From Desulfuromonadales bacterium (GTDB taxonomy: Bacteria; Desulfobacterota; Desulfuromonadia; Geobacterales; Pseudopelobacteraceae): DNA of 54,906 nt. Shown here piece after piece: positions 41,837 through 50,441 of the stretch (within the stretch, counting starts at the first letter, position 1; the number at the start of each line of letters is the position of its first letter). The stretch spans positions 1-54,906 of the forward strand of contig JACAAY010000022.1 in NCBI GenBank assembly GCA_013377095.1, given 5' to 3'. The notes below the pieces were generated by a model. That model did no database searches. It was not told the DNA's origin and was given only the letters and a program-made list of their open reading frames with translations. The position numbers and the translations under genes were made by a program.

Positions 41837-41862
41837 ACCCCCTCCGATCCGAGGGGGTTTTT
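41837..41862 (+). terminator. Terminator of the two-component operon
   Basis: ACCCCCTC, cgatcc, GAGGGGGTTTTT. Confidence 0.9.
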
Positions 41863-42106
41863 CGTGGCTGCCCCCAGGTAACAGTACCTACCCCAGACCC
41901 CACACTTCCCTGGCTTGCTGAAGCTTTCTCCTACTGCACCCACCTGAAAACCGACGTTCATAAACCGTAATCAACCCGATGGTGGCCCTTTCCGCAGAGG
42001 GGTATCCTGGATCAGGCTGGGGCAAGGGGGTGAAAGTATTCGAGAGACGTGCCACCGGCGTACAACGGCATCAACGTCAGTTTACAAAAACACAAGGAGG
42101 AGGTCG
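41863..42106. other. Upstream region of the flavoprotein operon
   Basis: About 240 bp after the regulator terminator. It should hold the operon promoter and the regulator's binding site. I could not identify a convincing -35/-10 pair, sigma-54 site or dyad. Confidence 0.4.
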
Positions 42107-43627
42107 ATGAACAGAATGAACATTGTTAGAGGGATTGTCTGCGCGGTGGTTGTCTTTATCAGTTGCGGAGCCCATGCAAAAGAGCGGGCTTTGAGCACGG
42201 ATGTGGTGGTTGTGGGCGCCGGTTCGGCGGGGCTGTCGGCCGCAGTCAGCGCGGCTGAGAAAGGCGCCAAAGTCATCGTGCTGGAAAAGATGCCCTTCGT
42301 CGGGGGCAGCTCGAATTTTGCCGAAGGGTTGTTTGCGGTCAAGACCGACCAGCAACGCAAAAAAGCCATTGGCCTTACCAAGGAAGAGGCTTACTGGCAT
42401 GCCATGGATTACCACCATTACCGTAACAACGCCGATCTGCTGGCGCAGACCATTACCAACTCCACCAGCGTCATTCAGTGGCTGGAGAAACAGGGAGTAC
42501 GCTTTGAGGTGGTAAGCATGTCTCCCACCGAGGCGCCCACCTGGCACCTGGTACAGGATCGAGGCACTGCCCACCATGGTGCGGCCCTGATTCAGGCCCT
42601 GCAGGATAAGGCCACCGAACTGGGCGTAAAGATCCTTTTCGAGACACCGGCAAATGGTTTGATCCTTGATGGATCCAGGGTGATCGGAGTCAAGGCGCTC
42701 AACGCCAAGGGTGACAGCTACACTATCAAGGCCCGGTCGGTTGTGGTTGCAACTGGCGGTTTCAACAACAGCAAGGAGATGATTAAGAAATGGACCCGCT
42801 TTGACGCTGACAAGGTATTTCCCACGGTTCCCATCAACAAGACCGGTGACGGCATCAATATGGCGCTGGCAGCTGGCGCCGATCATGAAGGCTGGGGGTT
42901 GATGCTGCATCCCGGAACCCATGGTGAAGGTATCAAACCGCTTGGTTCGCTGTATGCCATGACCTGGCAGCCGCTCCTGTGGGTCAATAAATATGGTGAT
43001 CGTGTCGTTGACGAAAACGCGGTCTGGGCCTTTACCTTTGCCGGCAATGCCATTGAGCGTCAGCGCGACGGCTTTGTCTGGAGTATCTGGGATGACGAAA
43101 CCGTCCGCTACATGATGGAGCACGGTATCGACAACGGCCTGGGTGTCCTCGTCCCGATCGGCACCAAACTGAAGGATCTGCCGGACGAGATCGCCAACGC
43201 TGTTGCCAAGAAGAGCAGCAGCATTGTCACCGGCAACAGCGTCGAGGATTTGGCCCACAACATGGGAGTGGAGCCTGCCAGGCTGAAGCAAAATATCGAA
43301 CAGTACAATCACGCCAAGGAAGTCGGCCATGACGACAGGTTTTACCGCAAGGCCGACACCATCGTCCCGGTCAAAACCGGAAAACTCTACGCTCTCAAGG
43401 TGTTCCCGTACAATTTTGTATCCCTGGGCGGTGTCAAAACAACCCGGAACATGGAAGTAATTGACAAAAACGACAACGCCATCCCCGGATTGTATGCGGC
43501 CGGCGCCGATGTGGGCGGGCTCTATGGCGACACCTACGCCACCTGGACTTCCGGCATGCTGTTCCAATTTTCCTGCCAGTCCGGCATGCTTGCCGGCGAA
43601 AAGGCGGCCGCCTTCAGCAAGTTGTAG
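42107..43627 (+). CDS. Exported FAD-dependent reductase, fumarate-reductase/methacrylate-reductase type
   Basis: A 506-residue flavoprotein. The signal peptide is 1-24 (MNRMNIVRGIVCAVVVFISCGAHA|KE). The FAD-binding GxGxxG is VVVVGAGSAGLSAAVSAAEKGAKVIVLEK. Later motifs are VVVATGGFNN (about 215), GDGINMALAAGA (about 250) and the C-terminal FAD motif NAIPGLYAAGADVGGLYGD (about 460). It lacks the tetrahaem domain of flavocytochrome c, but a separate multihaem cytochrome follows two genes later. The Arg/His residues that bind fumarate in Shewanella Fcc3 do not appear: TRD and HHTMGG are replaced by AVWAFTF and FVSLGG. The substrate is therefore probably another enoate. It resembles the Geobacter AM-1 methacrylate reductase by architecture and context. 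Confidence 0.82.
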   Translation: MNRMNIVRGIVCAVVVFISCGAHAKERALSTDVVVVGAGSAGLSAAVSAAEKGAKVIVLEKMPFVGGSSNFAEGLFAVKTDQQRKKAIGLTKEEAYWHAMDYHHYRNNADLLAQTITNSTSVIQWLEKQGVRFEVVSMSPTEAPTWHLVQDRGTAHHGAALIQALQDKATELGVKILFETPANGLILDGSRVIGVKALNAKGDSYTIKARSVVVATGGFNNSKEMIKKWTRFDADKVFPTVPINKTGDGINMALAAGADHEGWGLMLHPGTHGEGIKPLGSLYAMTWQPLLWVNKYGDRVVDENAVWAFTFAGNAIERQRDGFVWSIWDDETVRYMMEHGIDNGLGVLVPIGTKLKDLPDEIANAVAKKSSSIVTGNSVEDLAHNMGVEPARLKQNIEQYNHAKEVGHDDRFYRKADTIVPVKTGKLYALKVFPYNFVSLGGVKTTRNMEVIDKNDNAIPGLYAAGADVGGLYGDTYATWTSGMLFQFSCQSGMLAGEKAAAFSKL

Positions 43628-43682
43628 GAACGAATCAATCTTGTCTCCGAAGAATAATCTGAAAAACAATAGGGGGAATTAC

Positions 43683-44606
43683 ATGAACTGGATCAGCATG
43701 TCAAAAAAAGCGGCCATGGCGTTTGCTTTCGGCGTCTGCGCCGCATTCGCCACCGGTAATGCCCTGGCGACCGAGAGCGGCGGGGGAATGTACCCCAACG
43801 GCGCCGAAGGGGTCATGGCCGGCGCCCTGCCACCACCTGGGCTGTACTACCTGAATTACTTGACGCACTACGCCGCGGACCGTCTCAACGACGGGGACGG
43901 CAAACGGATACCGGTTGACTTCCATGTCAATGCGTCAGCCAATGTATCCCGCTTCGTGTACATGACCGGCTACCACCTGCTGGGCGGCAATCTCGGCTTT
44001 TACGCCAACATTCCGCTGGTACACCTGAGCGGAACCCTTGTTCCCACTCCCGGCGTCAACCTCTCCAGGACCAAGAGCGGTCTGGGTGATATATCCTTCA
44101 GCCCGTTCCTGTTGGCATGGCACGGCAAAAACTGGCATACGGCCACCGCCATCGAAATCAACGCCCCCACCGGACAGTACAACAAGGATGCAGCTTTCAA
44201 CATCGGCAGGAACTACTGGAGTTTTCAGCCGGTTGTGGCCGGGACCGTGCTGACTGACAACGGATTTGAGCTGTCAGTCAAGGCCATGCTCGATTTCAAT
44301 ACCGAAAACAACGACTCCAACTATCAGTCGGGCCACGAATTTCATTTCGACTACGCCACGGCCTACCACTGGGGATCTTGGACTTTCGGTGCACAGGGGT
44401 ATTTCTACAAGCAGATCTCCAATGATGAACAAAATGGCGTCAAGGTTGCGCCGGATGGCAACCAGGGACAGATTTTCGCCGTTGGTCCCACGATCAAGTA
44501 TGACTACAAAAATATGAGCGTAGAGCTGAAATACCAAAAAGAACTGCTGGTTCAAAACAGGCCTGAAGGCGACAAATACTGGCTGAAGCTTATCTGGGCA
44601 TTTTAA
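43683..44606 (+). CDS. Outer-membrane protein, Phenol_MetA_deg family
   Basis: A 307-residue protein. The signal peptide ends ALA|TE (about 31). Motifs are AEGVMAGALPPPGLYYLNYLTHYAADRLNDG (about 40-70), then repeated amphipathic strands (NVSRFVYMTGYHLLGGNLGFYANIPLVH, GDISFSPFLLAW, WHTATAIEINAPTGQYN, WSFQPVVAGTVLTDNGFELSVKAMLDFNTEN) and a C-terminal aromatic F (LKLIWAF), typical of beta-barrels. The family often accompanies degradation of aromatic or alkenoic acids. ATG 43683 has AGGGGGAAT. It lies between the flavoprotein and the cytochrome and may be the pore that admits the organic acceptor. Confidence 0.85.
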   Translation: MNWISMSKKAAMAFAFGVCAAFATGNALATESGGGMYPNGAEGVMAGALPPPGLYYLNYLTHYAADRLNDGDGKRIPVDFHVNASANVSRFVYMTGYHLLGGNLGFYANIPLVHLSGTLVPTPGVNLSRTKSGLGDISFSPFLLAWHGKNWHTATAIEINAPTGQYNKDAAFNIGRNYWSFQPVVAGTVLTDNGFELSVKAMLDFNTENNDSNYQSGHEFHFDYATAYHWGSWTFGAQGYFYKQISNDEQNGVKVAPDGNQGQIFAVGPTIKYDYKNMSVELKYQKELLVQNRPEGDKYWLKLIWAF

Positions 44607-44691
44607 TTGGTTGTCACATCACGGAGAGAGGATTCGGGTAATGAACCATGCTCATGAAGCCCTCTCCGTCTTAATGCAACAGGAGAACAAC

Positions 44692-45354
44692 ATGAAAACT
44701 TGGCTAGCATGGGGCGTTATGGCGCTCTGTTGGTCGCTCTTCCAGGCCGGGGAGAGCCGGGCCGCGACGGCCGGATATCAGTGCGCGAGCTGCCACGGGA
44801 CCACCAGCGAGGTGTTGCCGGCCAAACATATCAAGAAGAACGATTTTTCCGGCTGCTTTGCCTGTCACGTAACGGGCCGGCCAGCCGGGACCCTGGCTGG
44901 CATGCTGCACGGGAGGCATCTCAGCGCGGCAACCGTAAACCCGGAAACCTGCAAGGGATGCCATCCGGCCGCCTCTGGCGGCGTCATATCCCTGAGCGCC
45001 GATGGCGGGAAAAAAGTTCGTGAGACTGATCTGCCCGATCTCGCCCAGAAAACGGGTAACTGGCTGAAGTCCGATACGCTGTCCCATGCCCACCGAAACA
45101 AGGGGGTGTCCTGCGGGGAGTGTCACACAACCTATGACGAAGACGATTCCTATAATAAACGTTGCATCGGTTGCCACGGTTCCTACGATGTTATGGCCAA
45201 AAAAACCGCCAAGACCAGGTTTTCGCGTAATCCGCATAAATCCCATTATCCCACCCTGAAGTGTACCAACTGTCACCAGTCACATGCGGGATTCAAGGAT
45301 TTCTGCGCAACCTGTCACGGGTTTGGGTTTAGCTGGCCCGTCAAGGCACAATAA
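44692..45354 (+). CDS. Periplasmic seven-haem c-type cytochrome
   Basis: A 220-residue exported protein. The signal peptide is 1-26 (MKTWLAWGVMALCWSLFQAGESRAATA region). Seven CXXCH haem sites are visible: CASCH (31-35), CFACH (55-59), CKGCH (87-91), CGECH (141-145), CIGCH (158-162), CTNCH (191-195) and CATCH (205-209). Additional histidines supply distal ligands. The spacing resembles the tetrahaem flavocytochrome c haem domain and the Mcc-type partner of methacrylate reductase, extended in number. ATG 44692 with CAGGAGAACAA is chosen; an upstream in-frame ATG lacks a site. It should carry electrons from the quinone/CymA-type pool to the flavoprotein two genes upstream. Confidence 0.92.
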   Translation: MKTWLAWGVMALCWSLFQAGESRAATAGYQCASCHGTTSEVLPAKHIKKNDFSGCFACHVTGRPAGTLAGMLHGRHLSAATVNPETCKGCHPAASGGVISLSADGGKKVRETDLPDLAQKTGNWLKSDTLSHAHRNKGVSCGECHTTYDEDDSYNKRCIGCHGSYDVMAKKTAKTRFSRNPHKSHYPTLKCTNCHQSHAGFKDFCATCHGFGFSWPVKAQ

Positions 45355-45380
45355 AGCCTTGTCTCCAGGAGGTGAAACCC

Positions 45381-46583
45381 ATGGAGAAGCACAACCTGTT
45401 TCGGGGTTTGTTTCTGATCAACTTTCTCATTACATTGGGCTTTGGCATTTCCGACGCCTTTTTTTCCCTGTTCGTCTTCAGCCTGGGGGGGCGGGGGCTG
45501 TTGCTCGGTTTGCCGCTGGTGCTCTATTCCCTCTCCAAGATCCTCTGCAGTCCCTTTCTGGGCGCCTGGGCCGACCGGGTTGGACAACGGCGGATTGCGG
45601 TCGTCAGCCTGGGGCTCTACCTGTTTGTCTCGCTCTGCTTCTGCTTCACCACCAGCTTGGCCCTGATTACCCTGCTGCGTCTGCTCCAGGGGATGGCCTG
45701 CGCCCTGTTCAGGCCGGTGCTGGTGTCACTGGTGAACAGCTGCGTTTCCAACGAAAAGCGGGCCACCTGGCTTGGCACCTTTGACATCTCTTTCTACGGA
45801 GCCCTGGGGCTGGGACCGGTGGCTGGCGGGCTGCTCAAGGACCTGTGGGGCTTCCGGGGTATCTTTGTTACTCTGGTACTGCTCTGCGCCCTGGCCCTGG
45901 TTGTTGCCCTGCTCTTGATTCCCGCGTCCGGGACCGTGGGACGCAGGCAAACGGGACAGTTTGGGAAGCTGATGGATATGACCCGCCACGGCACCCTGCG
46001 GGGGCTGCTGGCTTTTATCTTCGGCCGGTCCTGCGGCATTTCCCTTATGGGTTCATTTCTGCCGATCATGCTTAGCGCCAGGATGGGGCTGAGCGGTGCC
46101 CGGGCCGGGTTGGTACTGGCCGCCGGTACTGTGGTGATGACACTTTTGTTGCGACCGGCCGGCATGCTTTCGGACAGAATGCCGCGCAAACTCCTGGTTG
46201 TCGTGGGGGGCGTCGGAGTATCGCTGCTCTATGTTCTGTTACCGATTGCAAACGGCTTTTACCCGGCGCTGCTGTTGGGGGTGGGGATCGGGCTGTTCAG
46301 TGTCCTGTCCCAACCGGCCAGCACAACCCTGCTGGCGGAAGAGGGGAACAAGCATGGCATGGGACTGACGGTGGGAACCTTCAACGCCGTACTCAATCTG
46401 GGTTTCGTGGTCGGACCGCTTCTGGGGGCGGGACTGCATGCCGGCTTTGGTCTGAATGTGGTGTTTTACGTCGCTGGCTTGATCGGGCTGATGACTGTCG
46501 GGCTTTTTGTGTTCAGCGCGCTTCCGGAAGCAAGAGTAGGGTTGTGTCAGAGACATTATCGCTTAACTGAAAACTACCGCTAA
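45381..46583 (+). CDS. MFS transporter
   Basis: A 400-residue protein with about 12 hydrophobic segments. The A-like loop is ADRVGQRRIAVVSLG (about 65) and RLLQGMACALFRPVLVSLVNSCV (about 95) follows. The second-half A motif is GMLSDRMPRKLLVVVGG (about 260). It starts 26 bp after the cytochrome stop with CAGGAGGTGAAACCC, so it is the last gene of the putative reductase operon. Substrate unknown. Import or export of the operon's organic acid is the natural guess. Confidence 0.88.
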   Translation: MEKHNLFRGLFLINFLITLGFGISDAFFSLFVFSLGGRGLLLGLPLVLYSLSKILCSPFLGAWADRVGQRRIAVVSLGLYLFVSLCFCFTTSLALITLLRLLQGMACALFRPVLVSLVNSCVSNEKRATWLGTFDISFYGALGLGPVAGGLLKDLWGFRGIFVTLVLLCALALVVALLLIPASGTVGRRQTGQFGKLMDMTRHGTLRGLLAFIFGRSCGISLMGSFLPIMLSARMGLSGARAGLVLAAGTVVMTLLLRPAGMLSDRMPRKLLVVVGGVGVSLLYVLLPIANGFYPALLLGVGIGLFSVLSQPASTTLLAEEGNKHGMGLTVGTFNAVLNLGFVVGPLLGAGLHAGFGLNVVFYVAGLIGLMTVGLFVFSALPEARVGLCQRHYRLTENYR

Positions 46584-46718
46584 ACGAAAAGGAACTACTC
46601 GGGTTAATCCATCACAAGAGTAGAAACTGAACTCTCAAACAATTTTCTGGCATATAAGGCTCATGCCAAAATCCTTCATTTGTCAAGGCCGGGTGGTTCA
46701 ATCCGCAGATATCTGTCA

Positions 46719-49397
46719 CTACTTCGCCATTCTCCTCAGAACCTGCTCCAGCTTCTTCAATTCTTCGCCATAGCCGGCCCAGTTACCCTGCCGTTGCAGA
46801 GTGACCGCCTTCTCGTAGATGGACATGGCTTCCTTGGCCAGCGCGGATGGTGATGCCTTCGCATCCGTTGCAACCGCCGGGGTAGCATCGGCGGCAACGA
46901 TGGTTTTCTTGGAACCGAAGAGCCGCTGCAGAGCCAGCTCCAGGTTGTCCTCCATGACAACCTGATCACCAAAGGCCACAATCACCCGCTTCAACTCCGG
47001 CAGACCGTCCTTGTCGGCCGCCAGAAACAGGGGCTGGACGTAGAGCAGCGACTTCTCGATCGGTATCACCAGCAGGCTCCCTCGGATGACCTCCGAGCCG
47101 CGCTGGTTCCAAAGCGTCAGCTGCTGGGAGATGAAAGAATCCTGGTTGATGCGGGCGTCGATCTGTTTCGGGCCATAGATCAGCCGGTCGCGCGGGAAGG
47201 TGTAGGCCCGGATCTTTCCGTAGTTCTCCCCATCACAGCGGGCCGTCAGCCAGGCTGCCAGGTTGTCCCGCTTGGAAGGGGTAAAGGGCAGCAACAGGAT
47301 ATATTCCTCCAGTTTTTCACCCGGCAGTTTCATGATGGTGTAGTAGGGTTCCATCGGTTTTTCACCCAGTGCCGGAACCTGCCAGAGATTCTCCTTGTTG
47401 TAGAAAACCTTCGGGTCGGTCATGTGGTAGGCGGCAAACATGGCGGCCTGCAGCTGGAGGAACTGGTGCGGGTAGCGGACATGTTTGCGCAGATCGTCAG
47501 GCATGGCTGCCATCGGCTTGAAGAGCTCCGGGAATATCCGGTTGTAGGCTCTGGCCAGGACATCGTGGGGGTCGCTGATATAGAAGCTGACGGTGCCGTC
47601 ATAGGCATCCACAACCGCCTTGATGGAATTTCTCATGTAGTTGATGCCACCCTTGAGCGGTGTTGAACAGGGGAGGCGATCCGAAAAGGTGTAGGCATCA
47701 ATGATCCACTTGAGCCCGCCATTTTCCGTAACAACCATGTAAGGATCACCGTCAAAGCGCAGGAAGGGCGCCAAGGCTTTGACCCGTTCATTTATGTTGC
47801 GATTGTAGATGATACGGCTCTCTTTGGTGATGTCTGACGAGAGCATGATTTTTTCGGTCTTGAACCAGGCGGCAAACAGGGTTTTTTTGAGCAGCGAATC
47901 CAGGGGGACCCCACCCTTGCCGGCATAGGTGGTATTGATATTGCCGGTGGCGGTCGGATAGCTGAATTCGGGAATCCTGGTCTTGACAATCACATACTCA
48001 TTGGACAGCTCGCCAAAATAGATTTCCGGCCTGGTTACCCGAATGTCGGCCAGGCTGACGGCAGGGATATCCTTGACGAAAAACTCCGGCAGCCCCTCCT
48101 TGCTGATCCGGCTGACCGGACCAAAGGTAATGCCGTTGCCATGGGTAAAGACCAGCCGTTCATTGATCCAGTTTTTGCTGGGAAGATCGGCATAGGATAG
48201 TTCCCGCGGCGAGAGCATGACCTGGGTATAGCGACCATTCACCCGGTAGCGGTCATTATCCACATCGAAAAACTTGTAATAGGTCCTGATCTGCTGCAAC
48301 TGACTGTAGGTCTTGAGCAGCGGTGCGTGATCCCAGAGCCGGATGTTCTTGATGGTGGCGTCATTGTTTGCTATGTCGGCAGCGGAAAGCTTTGTATCAA
48401 CATCGAAGGGTACCGTCTCGATCTTGTCCAGATCGTAGCCGAAACGGGTAAATTTGAGATTATTCTCGATGTAGGGTGTCTCAAGGGCCAATTCGTTAGG
48501 CGCCACCTTGAATTTCTGCAGCAGCCCCGGATAGACCCGGGTACCGACGATATTCAGTGCAACCACGAGAATCGGCGGAAGCAGCGCCATACGCCAGGAA
48601 CCTTTCCAGATACCCAGCACCAGCGTGCCCCCCGCCAGAGGTGTCAGGAATGTCAGGACCCGGTAGGTGAACAGTCGCGAATTGACATCCGCATATCCCG
48701 CGCCATAAAAGGCATTGTTGTTTGAAAACAGCAGCCTGAAGCTGTCCAGATAAAAGCCGGCAGCGATCACACAGGCGAAGAGTCCCACCAGAACCGCCAG
48801 GTGCCGGCGAACATATCCGTCAACGGCAGCGCCGCGCTCCGTCAGGGTGATACCGCCCCGGAGAAAATACACAAGAGCGGCCATGAGCATTGTTGCCAGC
48901 AGCATGAAGCTTGCAAAAGCCTTGAGCATCTCCAAAAGCGGCAGGCAAAACAGATAGAAGCCGATGTCCCAGCCCATAACCGGATCAACCGTTCCGACGG
49001 TGACCCTGTTGATGAAAAGAAGCACCTCTTCCCACTGCATGGCACCCCACTGGCCGACAAACATGGCCAGAGTAACGCAGGCCAGAATGCCCAGGGGCTT
49101 GACGAATCGCTGGGTCTCGCCGCGATGCAACCTGAGGCTGCCCGCCTCGATGATCATCCCCGCAGAGGGAAACACTGCCCTGTTGGCAATCAACAGATTG
49201 ATCAGCGCAAAGCCGAACAGCAGCCCACCGAAGAACAACCCGGCGCCCGTTTGCGCATACAGCGTTGTCGTAAACACCGAGGGGAACCCGGTCTCAACAA
49301 AAAAGAGCCAATCGGTGTAGAAATTCAGCACATACGAAAGTGCGGGGAAAAAAACTGCTGCAATCAGCAGAATGATAAAAAACTTGTTTTTATACAT
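46719..49397 (-). CDS. UPF0182-family large membrane protein
   Basis: An 892-residue protein. The N-terminal 320 residues have seven hydrophobic segments (FFIILLIAAVFFPALSYVL; LFFGGLLFGFALINLLIA; LACVTLAMFVGQW; FYLFCLPLLEMLKAFASFMLLATMLMAALVYFL; HLAVLVGLFACVIAAGFYL and others). A long soluble domain contains ETPYIENNLKFTRFGYDLDKIE, VFTHGNGITFGPVSRISKEGLPEFFVKDIP and the conserved WLTARCDGENYGKIRAYTFPRDRLIYGPKQIDARINQD. A C-terminal helix is linked by Ala/Thr-rich sequence. The function of the family is unknown. ATG 49397 has AAGGGGTACC. Confidence 0.92.
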   Translation of the reverse strand: MYKNKFFIILLIAAVFFPALSYVLNFYTDWLFFVETGFPSVFTTTLYAQTGAGLFFGGLLFGFALINLLIANRAVFPSAGMIIEAGSLRLHRGETQRFVKPLGILACVTLAMFVGQWGAMQWEEVLLFINRVTVGTVDPVMGWDIGFYLFCLPLLEMLKAFASFMLLATMLMAALVYFLRGGITLTERGAAVDGYVRRHLAVLVGLFACVIAAGFYLDSFRLLFSNNNAFYGAGYADVNSRLFTYRVLTFLTPLAGGTLVLGIWKGSWRMALLPPILVVALNIVGTRVYPGLLQKFKVAPNELALETPYIENNLKFTRFGYDLDKIETVPFDVDTKLSAADIANNDATIKNIRLWDHAPLLKTYSQLQQIRTYYKFFDVDNDRYRVNGRYTQVMLSPRELSYADLPSKNWINERLVFTHGNGITFGPVSRISKEGLPEFFVKDIPAVSLADIRVTRPEIYFGELSNEYVIVKTRIPEFSYPTATGNINTTYAGKGGVPLDSLLKKTLFAAWFKTEKIMLSSDITKESRIIYNRNINERVKALAPFLRFDGDPYMVVTENGGLKWIIDAYTFSDRLPCSTPLKGGINYMRNSIKAVVDAYDGTVSFYISDPHDVLARAYNRIFPELFKPMAAMPDDLRKHVRYPHQFLQLQAAMFAAYHMTDPKVFYNKENLWQVPALGEKPMEPYYTIMKLPGEKLEEYILLLPFTPSKRDNLAAWLTARCDGENYGKIRAYTFPRDRLIYGPKQIDARINQDSFISQQLTLWNQRGSEVIRGSLLVIPIEKSLLYVQPLFLAADKDGLPELKRVIVAFGDQVVMEDNLELALQRLFGSKKTIVAADATPAVATDAKASPSALAKEAMSIYEKAVTLQRQGNWAGYGEELKKLEQVLRRMAK

Positions 49398-49432
49398 GTG
49401 GTACCCCTTACGTATTCACTTCTCACACCAAT

Positions 49433-49663
49433 TTACGGATCACCCACCCGCTCAAATCGAGGCGTATTCCGCCCACTCACCAGCACATCCTCCATGAACA
49501 TGTCCAGCGGACGGACCCACAGGGAACCATCGCCGTACAACTTGCGGTAAACCACCACGTTCTCTTCGGTCTCACTGTGACGGGCGATGCCGATCACCTC
49601 GTACTCGTTCCCCTTGTAGTGACGGTAACGACCGGGGCAAGGCTGAAGTGGCCTATCGGTCAT
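49433..49663 (-). CDS. DUF1653-family small protein
   Basis: A 76-residue protein with the family signature CPGRYRHYKGNEYEVIGIARHSETEENVVVYRKLYGDGSLWVRPLDMF (9-56). It reads as a small beta-barrel. Function unknown. ATG 49663 has AAGGGGGATCAT. Its stop is 36 bp before the UPF0182 start on the same strand, so the two are probably cotranscribed. Confidence 0.88.
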   Translation of the reverse strand: MTDRPLQPCPGRYRHYKGNEYEVIGIARHSETEENVVVYRKLYGDGSLWVRPLDMFMEDVLVSGRNTPRFERVGDP

Positions 49664-50072
49664 ATGATCCCCCTTTGATGGAATCGCGCAGGCGACACAT
49701 GCCGCGCCAGGTCGTTGTGCTTAAACACAGCTGCACATCATTAACAGAATTCCTCCGCAACATCCATACGTTTTAGTTTGCGTTAACGAAAGAGCTGAAA
49801 GTTACGTATTATATATCAATTACGCTGAATAAAGCGTACAGTTAAGCAATTGACCTGCAACCCGAAATCTTTTTTTACATCATTTCGGCCCCTCTCTGTT
49901 TTTCGGTCATCTCCAGCCACCTCTCTGTTACATTTTCCGGAACTGTCTGTACGGTTCCTTTGTAAGCTTTCCGCCATGCGAAACTGTTCGCATGGCAGCA
50001 GCATGCTGTTTACTTTACGGCATCAGGCATTGAGACACAGTTGTTGTTTACCCAGTCAGATGAGGAGAGAAC
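49664..50072. other. Divergent promoter region
   Basis: About 410 bp between the DUF1653 gene (minus) and the next plus-strand gene. It holds a 10-bp perfect hairpin GCCATGCGAA/TTCGCATGGC (49973-49996, loop actg) in what would be the leader of the plus gene. AT-rich stretches at 49800-49830 could be promoters. No gene was recognised. Confidence 0.5.
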
Positions 50073-50330
50073 ATGAACATCAAACGAGGTACCGTAGTGA
50101 GCCACTCCGGAGCGATTGCATGGGGGACCGGAAAGGTGGTGGAGGTAACCCCCCTCAAGGCAACAATCCAGTTCAGTGATGGAATCATCAGGAAGATTGC
50201 ATCCTCCCATTACACCATTCTTCAGCCGGCCGATCCGGCTTCTTTTGTGCCAATTCCCGAAAACGTCCCGACCGTAAAAGTTCGGGCAACCACAAAACGG
50301 GTGAAAAAGGTGAAAACAGCAGAAGTGTAA
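50073..50330 (+). CDS. Small DUF3553-like protein
   Basis: An 85-residue protein. The N-terminal SH3-like strand pattern is MNIKRGTVVSHSGAIAWGTGKVVEVTPLKATIQFSDGIIRKIASSHYTILQPAD, similar to DUF3553 and to the CarD/UvrD-tail KOW-like fold (V-x-H-x-x-W-G-x-G-x-V). The C-terminal tail is Pro/Thr then Lys-rich (RATTKRVKKVKTAEV), suggesting nucleic-acid contact. ATG 50073 has TGAGGAGAGAAC. It has its own terminator. Function unknown. Confidence 0.7.
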   Translation: MNIKRGTVVSHSGAIAWGTGKVVEVTPLKATIQFSDGIIRKIASSHYTILQPADPASFVPIPENVPTVKVRATTKRVKKVKTAEV

Positions 50331-50374
50331 CACAGAGAGCTGCACACATACTCAATCGACTTCATACACGAACA

Positions 50375-50400
50375 AGCGGGGCGCCGTAAGACGCCCCGCT
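50375..50400. terminator. Terminator between convergent genes
   Basis: AGCGGGGCG, ccgtaaga, CGCCCCGCT: a 9-bp stem. There is no long T-run on either side. Confidence 0.6.
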
Positions 50401-50441
50401 GTGAGCTTAGAACATCTTTCCCGCCTTGAGCCCTGCCTCCT

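Noticed and set aside
41863..42106. Possible sigma-54 promoter (TGGC-TTGC-like) before the flavoprotein gene
   Set aside because: The GG and GC are nine bases apart instead of ten and the flanks do not fit the consensus.
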